Source: Chloroflexota bacterium (GTDB lineage Bacteria > Chloroflexota > Limnocylindria > Limnocylindrales > CSP1-4). From it: a stretch of DNA of 5,437 bases. Where the stretch lies: positions 1-5,437 of the forward strand of contig JAKAAV010000180.1 of the NCBI GenBank assembly GCA_021802185.1, written 5' to 3'. Under the pieces are notes generated by a model. It searched no databases, had not been told where the DNA came from, and saw nothing but the letters and a program-made list of their open reading frames with translations. Both the position numbers and the translations under genes were made by a program. This document shows positions 1 to 4,150 of the stretch, piece after piece (within the stretch, counting starts at the first letter, position 1; the number at the start of each line of letters is the position of its first letter).

Positions 1-2
1 GA

Positions 3-1166
3 CCCGCGCTCGAGGCGGCGCTGTCGAGCCGCAGGCAGGCGGAGGCACAGGCACTGGCGGCCGACCGGACCCGCAGCGAGGCGTCCGAGCGGCTCCGGGA
101 GGCGGCCGCGGCGGCGGGCGTCGACGCTACCGGCCTGGCCGACGAGCCGCTCGTCCACGCGCTCGAGGCGTGGCAGCGGCAGCGAGCGGACGCGGCACGA
201 TCCGAGGTGGAGGCACGCGCGGAGTGGGAGCAGCTGCAGACGCTGCTCGACGGCCGGACTGTGGAAGAGGTCACGGCCGAGGCAGCGCGGGCTGCGGGGG
301 ACGCCGATCGGCGGGAGCGCGAGCTGCTGGACCTCGAGGCAGCGGCGGCGCCGGGTGACGTGGACGCGGCGCCGGGCGTTGTCGCCGCATCCACGCTGGA
401 CGCGGCGCCGGGCGGCGCGGCCGAGGCGCGAGACGGCGGGTACGGTGTCCTGCTCGAACGCGGCGCGGGCGAGGCGCCGGAGGAGACGACCCGGCGGCTC
501 GAAGCCGGAGAGCCGGAGCCGACCATCCGGCGGCTCGAAGCCGGGGAGCGGGCGCGGCTCGAGCGATGGCGGTCGCTCGCGGGAGCGGCGGACGAACGGT
601 CGCGGGGCCTGCCGTCAGTCGCGGAAGCGGACGAGGCGCTCGCGCGCGCGCTCGACGACGTCGAGCGGCTCCAGCGCCTGGACGCGGCGCTCGCCACCAC
701 GATCGACCTTCTCGAGCAGGCGCAGGAGCGGGTCCACCGCGACGTGGCTCCCGTGCTGGCCGGCGCCGTTCGCGCGCGCCTCGCGGACGTCACCGCGGGG
801 CGGTACGACGAGGCGGCGGTCGACCCGGCGACGCTGGCGGTGACCGTCCGCGAGCGCGGGACGGGGCGGTGGCGCCAGGCGCAACGGCTCTCGCAGGGCA
901 CGCGCGAGCAGGTGTACCTGCTGCTGCGCGCGGCGATGGCGCAGCACCTGGTCACGACGCAGGAGACGGCGCCGCTGCTCCTCGACGAGGTGACGGCGCA
1001 ATCGGACGCGGCTCGGAAGGTGGCCGTGCTGGATGCGCTCTCCGCGCTGGCCCGCGACCGGCAGGTCGTGCTGTTCAGCCACGACGCGGATGTGACCGCG
1101 TGGGCGCGGGCGCACCTGGACGCGGCACGTGACCGGTTGGTGGAGCTGCCGGCGAACGGAGGGTGA
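3..1166 (+). CDS. C-terminal part of a YhaN/SbcC/SMC-like ABC-type ATPase (5' truncated)
   Basis: The frame is open from the left edge (first full codon at base 3) to the TGA at 1164-1166, so 387 C-terminal residues are visible. The end carries the distal half of an ABC-type ATPase head: signature LSQGTREQ (nt 888-911), Walker B LLLDE (nt 975-989; catalytic Glu at 987-989), a D-loop-like stretch after it, and an H-loop His in LFSHD (His codon 1080-1082). The Walker A lobe must lie upstream of the window. Residues 1 to about 110 and 150-260 are Ala/Glu/Arg/Leu-rich and look like coiled-coil. This order (coil, signature, LLLDE, FSH) fits the YhaN/SbcC/RecN/SMC superfamily, whose members act in DNA repair or chromosome maintenance, often with an SbcD/YhaM-type nuclease gene next door that is not visible here. 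A GTG at 207 is internal, not a start. Odd: a Pro/Gly/Ala-rich, internally repeated insert at residues 112-182. The exact subfamily is uncertain. Confidence 0.85.
   Translation, partial: PALEAALSSRRQAEAQALAADRTRSEASERLREAAAAAGVDATGLADEPLVHALEAWQRQRADAARSEVEARAEWEQLQTLLDGRTVEEVTAEAARAAGDADRRERELLDLEAAAAPGDVDAAPGVVAASTLDAAPGGAAEARDGGYGVLLERGAGEAPEETTRRLEAGEPEPTIRRLEAGERARLERWRSLAGAADERSRGLPSVAEADEALARALDDVERLQRLDAALATTIDLLEQAQERVHRDVAPVLAGAVRARLADVTAGRYDEAAVDPATLAVTVRERGTGRWRQAQRLSQGTREQVYLLLRAAMAQHLVTTQETAPLLLDEVTAQSDAARKVAVLDALSALARDRQVVLFSHDADVTAWARAHLDAARDRLVELPANGG
361..414 (+). repeat. 18-base direct repeat, two copies 36 bases apart
   Basis: The 18-mer tggacgcggcgccgggcg occurs at 361-378 and again at 397-414, exactly 36 bases (12 codons) apart and in the same reading frame. 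It encodes DAAPG twice; another AAPG lies just before it. It falls in the Pro/Gly/Ala-rich interruption of the ATPase coiled-coil and looks like an in-frame duplication that has partly diverged. Confidence 0.8.
491..544 (+). repeat. 18-base direct repeat, two copies 36 bases apart (RRLEAGE twice)
   Basis: The 18-mer ccggcggctcgaagccgg occurs at 491-508 and 527-544, again exactly 36 bases apart and in frame. It encodes RRLEAGE twice (residues 164-170 and 176-182 of the visible part). It has the same 12-codon period as the repeat at 361-414 but an unrelated sequence. Confidence 0.8.
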
Positions 1167-1207
1167 CGCGCGCCGTTGGACCCGGACCCGCCGCTCCTGC
1201 CCGCCGC

Positions 1208-1948
1208 TCAGGCGCGGCGTGCCTGCACGTTGAGCCGGACGTAGTCGAGGACCGGCCCCGGGAGCCGTGCCGCCACCGCGCGGACGAAACCCGGCCGCTC
1301 TGCCTCGGGCAGCAGCGCCACGTGCTCGCGCAGCACGACCGTCGCCAGGAACGTCTCGAACGGCTCGCCGGGCTCGATCGTCGTCGGCTCCGGCTGGAGC
1401 CACGCCTCGACGTCCGCGAACCCCGCGTCGAGCAGCGCGGCTCGGTCGTCGTCGGGCGTCGGGTACGTCCAGCGACCGGGCAGCGGGTCGCCGATCTCGG
1501 CGAGCGCCCGCGCGACGCTCGCGATGTTCCCGGCGCCGCCGTACTGCGCGACGAGCTGGCCGCCGGAACGGAGCACACCGGCCAGGCGCCGGAAGAGCGC
1601 TGGATGGTCAGGCACCCAGTGGAACGTCGCCGTCGACAGGATCGCGTCCGCCGGTCCGTCGAGCGCGAACGGCTCGCGCAGGTCTGCGTGGAGGAAGGCG
1701 ACGCGAGAGCCGTAGCGGGCGAGCCTGCGTCGCGCCTCCTCGAGCATCCGCGCCGATCCGTCGAGCGCGACGACACGGACGTCCGGCAACCGCTCCAGCA
1801 GCTGCTCGGTCACGCGGCCGCTGCCGCAACCTGCGTCGAGCACGACCTCGACATCGCGCGGGTCGAGCCGGCGCACGACGTCGGCTCCCCACCGCGCCTG
1901 CGGGCTCGCCACGCGATCGTAGGTGGCGGCGTCCCACTCCCGGCTCAC
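1208..1948 (-). CDS. Class I SAM-dependent methyltransferase, trans-aconitate methyltransferase-like
   Basis: A 246-residue Rossmann-fold methyltransferase. The SAM-binding motif I is VVLDAGCGSG (residues 35-44). The acidic residue after strand 2 is D63 (VVALDGS), HADLREP (87-93) gives the adenine-side Asp89, and motif IV plus the following segment reads DAILSTATFHWVPDHP (from 101). The FHWVPDHPALF stretch followed by a Gly-rich turn and LVAQYGG resembles trans-aconitate 2-methyltransferase (Tam), and the length is near that family's. The true acceptor is unknown, because this subfamily is broad and assignments by resemblance are weak. The start is the GTG at 1948. The frame stays open further upstream only because it shadows mtnA, and no other start lies in the 77-base gap; its Shine-Dalgarno is poor. 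It lies downstream of mtnA on the same strand and may be co-transcribed. It converges on the ATPase gene across 41 bases. Confidence 0.85.
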   Translation of the reverse strand: MSREWDAATYDRVASPQARWGADVVRRLDPRDVEVVLDAGCGSGRVTEQLLERLPDVRVVALDGSARMLEEARRRLARYGSRVAFLHADLREPFALDGPADAILSTATFHWVPDHPALFRRLAGVLRSGGQLVAQYGGAGNIASVARALAEIGDPLPGRWTYPTPDDDRAALLDAGFADVEAWLQPEPTTIEPGEPFETFLATVVLREHVALLPEAERPGFVRAVAARLPGPVLDYVRLNVQARRA

Positions 1949-1973
1949 GCCGCTCGCGACCCCGCGTGCGCCC

Positions 1974-1988
1974 GGGGCCGCAGGCCCT
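1974..1988 (-). terminator. GC-rich hairpin between mtnA and the methyltransferase gene
   Basis: gggcc-gca-ggccc (1975-1987) forms a 5-bp stem with a 3-base loop, extendable by a G-U pair to 1974-1988. It starts 37 bases after the mtnA stop. A second possible stem, ctgcc/ggcag (1987-1991 with 2003-2007), overlaps it. There is no T run, so it may be a weak or partial terminator, an mRNA-end stabiliser, or chance in GC-rich DNA. Confidence 0.25.
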
Positions 1989-2025
1989 GCCGGGCCCGGA
2001 ATGGCAGGTGCCGCACGGTCGGGCC

Positions 2026-3084
2026 TCAGTCGCGCGTCGCCGCTCGCGCCGCCCGCTCCACCTCGACGAACGGCGGATGCAGGACGCCGAGCTCCGTGAT
2101 CCAGCCCGTGATGAGGTCGTGCGGCGTGACGTCGAACGCCGGGTTCCAGGCGGCCACGCCGGGCGGTGCGCTCGGCTGTCCCTGGAACGTCAGGACCTCG
2201 TCGGCCGAGCGCAGCTCGATCTCGATCGCGTCGCCGGACGGCGTCGCAAGGTCGAACGTCGAGGTCGGCGCGGCGGTGTAGAACCGGACGCCGGCGTGTT
2301 TCGCGGCCAGCGCAAGCGAGAACGTGCCCACCTTGTTCGCCGTGTCGCCGTTCGCGGCGATCCGGTCCGCACCGAGGATCACCGCGTCGATCCGGCCGGT
2401 GTGGAGGAGCGACGCCGCCGCGCTGTCGGCGATGAGCGTCACGTCGATGCCCGCCTGCAGGAGCTCCCACGCCGTCAGGCGCGCGCCCTGCAGCAGCGGC
2501 CGGGCCTCGCACGCGTACACGCGCACCGGCTCCCCGGCGGCGGCCTTCGCGTACACGACGCCCAGTGCCGTTCCCCAGCCGAGCGTCGCCAGCCGTCCCG
2601 TGTTGCAGTGGGTCAGGATCGTCGTCGCGCCGGACAGCTCGGCGCGCCCGTGCTCACCGATCCGGCGGCACGCCTCGCGGTCCTCGTCGACGATCCGCAG
2701 TGCCTCGGCGAGCGCCTGCTCCCGGATCGCCTCCGCGGTCCGCTCGCCCGACGCCGCGGCCCGCACCCGGTCGACCGCCCACCGGAGGTTCACCGCCGTC
2801 GGCCGCGCCCCGCCGATCCGGTCCGCGAGTCTCGCGAGCGCCGCGCGCGCCTCGTCGGTCGACGCCGGCCGCTGCTCGTCGAGCCCCACGACCATCCCGA
2901 GCGCTCCCGCGCCCCCGATCGCGGGCGCACCGCGAACGGCGAGTCGCCGGATGGCGTCGACGACGCGATCGACGGTGTCGAGCCTCACGACCCGGAGCGT
3001 GCCGGGCAGCAGTGTCTGGTCGATGATCTCGACCGCGTCGCCCGCCCACGCGACCGTCGGCGGGCTGAACTCGCCTTCATGCAT
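2026..3084 (-). CDS. mtnA: S-methyl-5-thioribose-1-phosphate isomerase
   Basis: MtnA isomerises 5-methylthioribose-1-phosphate to methylthioribulose-1-phosphate in methionine salvage (or related 5'-deoxynucleoside shunts), in the cytoplasm. The protein is 352 residues from the ATG at 3084, normal for the family. Motifs, numbered from that ATG: RGAPAIG (51-57, phosphate binding), NLRWA (99-103), HCNTG with catalytic Cys160, GADRIAANGD with catalytic Asp240, NK (250-251), APTSTFD (272-278) and NPAFDVTP (314-321). Cys160 and Asp240 coincide with the numbering I recall for the Bacillus subtilis enzyme. A GTG at 3096 gives four more residues, but its GAGG lies one base away, too close; the same GAGG is 13 bases from the ATG, rather far, so the start is not settled. 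The NifX-like gene ends 15 bases upstream, which indicates an operon. No mtnP, mtnK or later salvage gene is in the window. Family identity is very secure; the eIF2B-related ribose-1,5-bisphosphate isomerases are the only close alternative. Confidence 0.95.
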   Translation of the reverse strand: MHEGEFSPPTVAWAGDAVEIIDQTLLPGTLRVVRLDTVDRVVDAIRRLAVRGAPAIGGAGALGMVVGLDEQRPASTDEARAALARLADRIGGARPTAVNLRWAVDRVRAAASGERTAEAIREQALAEALRIVDEDREACRRIGEHGRAELSGATTILTHCNTGRLATLGWGTALGVVYAKAAAGEPVRVYACEARPLLQGARLTAWELLQAGIDVTLIADSAAASLLHTGRIDAVILGADRIAANGDTANKVGTFSLALAAKHAGVRFYTAAPTSTFDLATPSGDAIEIELRSADEVLTFQGQPSAPPGVAAWNPAFDVTPHDLITGWITELGVLHPPFVEVERAARAATRD

Positions 3085-3099
3085 CGGGGACGCCACGCC

Positions 3100-3468
3100 T
3101 CAGTTCGGTCGAGATCCGACCGCGGTCGAACCCGGCTGGGGCCGCATCGCCTGCGACAGGACCGCCTGCCGCGCGTCCCCGGCGGCGCCCAGACGCACGT
3201 CGATCCCCATCCGCTCGAGCATGCGCGCCATCGGCGGGCCCATGTGCTCGGCGACGACAACGGTCACGCCCTGCTCCCGCAGGAACCGCGCCACCCGCGC
3301 GTGGTGCGAGCCCTCGGGCCCCTCGTCGTGAGCGACGTCCCACCCCACGTCGAAGACCTGCCATGTCGTCACGCCGCCATCGCGGACCTCGGCGATCGCC
3401 ACTCGGGCGGCCCGGCCCCACCTCGGGTCGACCCGCCCATCCTCGGTCACCGGCACGCAGAACGCCAC
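3100..3468 (-). CDS. NifX/NifB-type FeMo-cofactor-binding-fold protein
   Basis: A 122-residue protein resembling the dinitrogenase iron-molybdenum cofactor family (NifX, NifY, the NifB C-terminus and stand-alone relatives). It opens with a strand and VPVTEDGRVDPRWGRA, the usual 'VPVTEDG..D.RFGRA' start of the fold. An EGSHHARVARFL helix follows (about 52-63), then VVVAEHMGPPMARMLERMGI (70-89), the family's typical second half. The start chosen is the GTG at 3468: GAGGAGG lies 7-8 bases upstream, the best ribosome site in the window, and the domain begins there. An in-frame GTG at 3495 would add nine acidic residues encoded by the Shine-Dalgarno region itself, so it is unlikely. In nitrogen fixers relatives carry FeMo-co precursors, but many stand-alone members occur without nitrogenase and have no assigned role. 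No nif gene is visible. Possible metal-ligand residues include His47, His55, His56 and His75, by inference only. It is translated just ahead of mtnA. Confidence 0.85.
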   Translation of the reverse strand: MAFCVPVTEDGRVDPRWGRAARVAIAEVRDGGVTTWQVFDVGWDVAHDEGPEGSHHARVARFLREQGVTVVVAEHMGPPMARMLERMGIDVRLGAAGDARQAVLSQAMRPQPGSTAVGSRPN

Positions 3469-3490
3469 TCGCGGCTCCTCCTCGTCGAGG
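3463..3490 (-). promoter_or_regulatory. Strong Shine-Dalgarno fixing the NifX-like start
   Basis: On the minus strand gacgaggaggagccgcga precedes the GTG at 3468. AGGAGG ends eight bases before the start, an optimal arrangement. It decides against the longer reading from the GTG at 3495 and gives a protein beginning at the conserved first strand of the fold. Confidence 0.65.
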
Positions 3491-3528
3491 GCCACCGTGC
3501 CCGCACCGGCCAGATGGCCCTTCCGTTC

Positions 3529-3543
3529 CCGGGCGTCGCCCGG
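3529..3543 (-). promoter_or_regulatory. Perfect inverted repeat in the leader of the NifX-like/mtnA operon
   Basis: ccgggcgtcgcccgg (3529-3543) folds into a 6-bp all-GC stem with a 3-base loop, about 60 bases before the NifX-like start. It could be an operator, a leader hairpin or a terminator stem. No T run follows, and such palindromes arise by chance in DNA this GC-rich. Confidence 0.25.
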
Positions 3544-3610
3544 CCGCCATGCATCCTGTGCCGCCGTCCGCGATCGGCGGCGCTCCCCCGCGGGGTGGCG
3601 AAAGGCCCCG

Positions 3611-3633
3611 CCGGGCGCGAAGAAGACGCCCGG
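3611..3633 (-). terminator. Probable tatA terminator hairpin
   Basis: ccgggcg (3611-3617) pairs perfectly with cgcccgg (3627-3633) around a 9-base loop. On the minus strand the hairpin begins 28 bases after the tatA stop and is followed by a GC-rich stretch containing cctttcg rather than a true T run. Position, perfect 7-bp stem and an A/T-containing loop in GC-rich surroundings support a transcription end signal for tatA. Confidence 0.45.
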
Positions 3634-3661
3634 ACGCTGAGAAGCGGGGGCGCTGCCCTCG

Positions 3662-3955
3662 TCAGGCGGACGGGCCTGGCGGCGTCGGCGTGGACGACTC
3701 CGAGGACACGGCCTGACCGCCGACCGACTGCGGCTGCGCCGGCGGTGCCGCCTGCGCTGCCGCCTGCGCCTGCGTCTGCGGGACCGGCTCCGTCGCGCCC
3801 GCCTTCACGGATTCGCCGAACTCGGTCGTCGCCTTCCGGAACTCACGAATGGACTCGCCGAGGTTCTTGCCGATCTCCGGCAGCCGCTTCGGGCCGAAGA
3901 GGACGAGGACCGCCGCGAGCAGCAGCACGATGTGCCATGGCTCGAGACCGAACAT
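3662..3955 (-). CDS. tatA: Sec-independent protein translocase subunit TatA/TatE
   Basis: A 97-residue TatA-family protein. TatA oligomers form the membrane-passage element through which folded twin-arginine substrates cross after recognition by TatC (with TatB where present). Visible parts are a short N-terminus ending in LEPW, one transmembrane helix (about residues 6-20), the FGPKRLPE hinge (20-27) and an amphipathic helix [16 protein letters not shown] (28-43). A low-complexity Gln/Ala/Pro/Ser tail of about 40 residues then runs to the end. The FGPKRLPE hinge and short amphipathic helix fit TatA/E; TatB is less likely but cannot be excluded from one gene. The start is the ATG at 3955 with a weak GGGGT about eight bases upstream. 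No tatC or tatB is adjacent, so this is an orphan tatA as seen here. The tail contains a perfect tandem 12-base repeat. A likely promoter lies just upstream. Confidence 0.93.
   Translation of the reverse strand: MFGLEPWHIVLLLAAVLVLFGPKRLPEIGKNLGESIREFRKATTEFGESVKAGATEPVPQTQAQAAAQAAPPAQPQSVGGQAVSSESSTPTPPGPSA
3746..3769 (-). repeat. Tandem 12-base repeat in the tatA tail
   Basis: tgccgcctgcgc occurs twice in direct succession (3746-3757 and 3758-3769), perfectly. On the coding strand it gives an Ala/Gln-rich AQAA-type repeat in the disordered C-terminal tail of TatA. Further partial copies (ctgcgcctgcg, tctgcg) follow on the plus strand. It is typical of slippage-prone coding DNA and keeps the reading frame. 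Confidence 0.8.
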
Positions 3956-4150
3956 GCTTGTGACCCCATGTGACTGACGGTATCGGCGAGCCTAGCACGC
4001 ATTCGGTGCGAAGCCCACGGGCCCGGACAGGCCGCCCGCAGCGGCCGCCGCGGTCGGGCCACATGAACGGACCGGCCGCGAACGACGCGGGCCAAGCGGG
4101 CCGGGGCGGCCGACGCACCGGTCGCAAGGGGACCCGCCTCGGGCTTCACT
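3956..4150 (-). other. 195-base spacer between the PAS protein gene and tatA
   Basis: No gene is supported here on either strand. The tatA-proximal end carries the promoter-like sequence at 3989-3994. The rest is GC-rich with palindromic pieces, including an 8-base gcggccgc at 4041-4048. A weak hairpin after the PAS gene stop (4132-4144, stem acccg/cgggc with one G-U pair) may help end transcription, but no T run follows. Confidence 0.45.
3989..3997 (-). promoter_or_regulatory. Extended -10 promoter for tatA
   Basis: On the minus strand tgcTAGGCT reads as a TGn extended -10 followed by TAGGCT (3989-3994), which keeps the T1, A2 and T6 positions of the sigma-70-type consensus. Transcription starting six to eight bases on would give a leader of roughly 27 bases before the ATG at 3955. 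The -35 region (around 4012-4017, tgggct on the minus strand) is poor, as is common with extended -10 promoters. Confidence 0.45.

Larger units (their letters stand above)
3469..3661 (-). other. 193-base spacer between tatA and the NifX-like/mtnA operon
   Basis: I see no gene here on either strand. The spacer holds a hairpin near the tatA end (3611-3633), a palindrome ccccgcgggg (3586-3595), a compact hairpin at 3529-3543 and a small ggcc/ggcc stem (3508-3519). A weak -10-like caggat lies at 3553-3558 on the minus strand, without a convincing -35. The spacer must contain the operon promoter if tatA transcription stops at 3611-3633. I recognise no known riboswitch class. Confidence 0.4.

Noticed and set aside
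1167..1207. A bidirectional terminator between the two convergent genes
   Set aside because: I could find no convincing stem-loop in these 41 bases, only a short ggaccc direct repeat.
1163..2281. A plus-strand open frame whose GTG overlaps the ATPase stop by four bases, mimicking translational coupling
   Set aside because: It runs antisense to the methyltransferase and the end of mtnA, and its translation has no recognisable motif and is Arg-rich. The overlap is coincidental.
1949..2512. The methyltransferase frame extended upstream to 2512
   Set aside because: The extension lies out of frame inside mtnA and is low-complexity Arg/Gly/Ala. The conserved methyltransferase N-terminus starts at the GTG at 1948.
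3469..3495. Longer NifX-like protein from the GTG at 3495
   Set aside because: The extra residues are encoded by the Shine-Dalgarno region itself, and the fold's first strand begins at the GTG at 3468.
1267..3963. An 898-codon plus-strand open frame antisense to the methyltransferase, mtnA, NifX-like and tatA genes
   Set aside because: It is a GC-driven shadow: Arg/Pro/Ala/Ser-rich translation with no recognisable domain, crossing four well-identified minus-strand genes and their spacers. Lack of stops is expected in DNA this GC-rich.
4041..4048. gcggccgc palindrome as an operator
   Set aside because: It is a short all-GC palindrome in very GC-rich DNA with no second copy or promoter next to it; chance is the simplest explanation.
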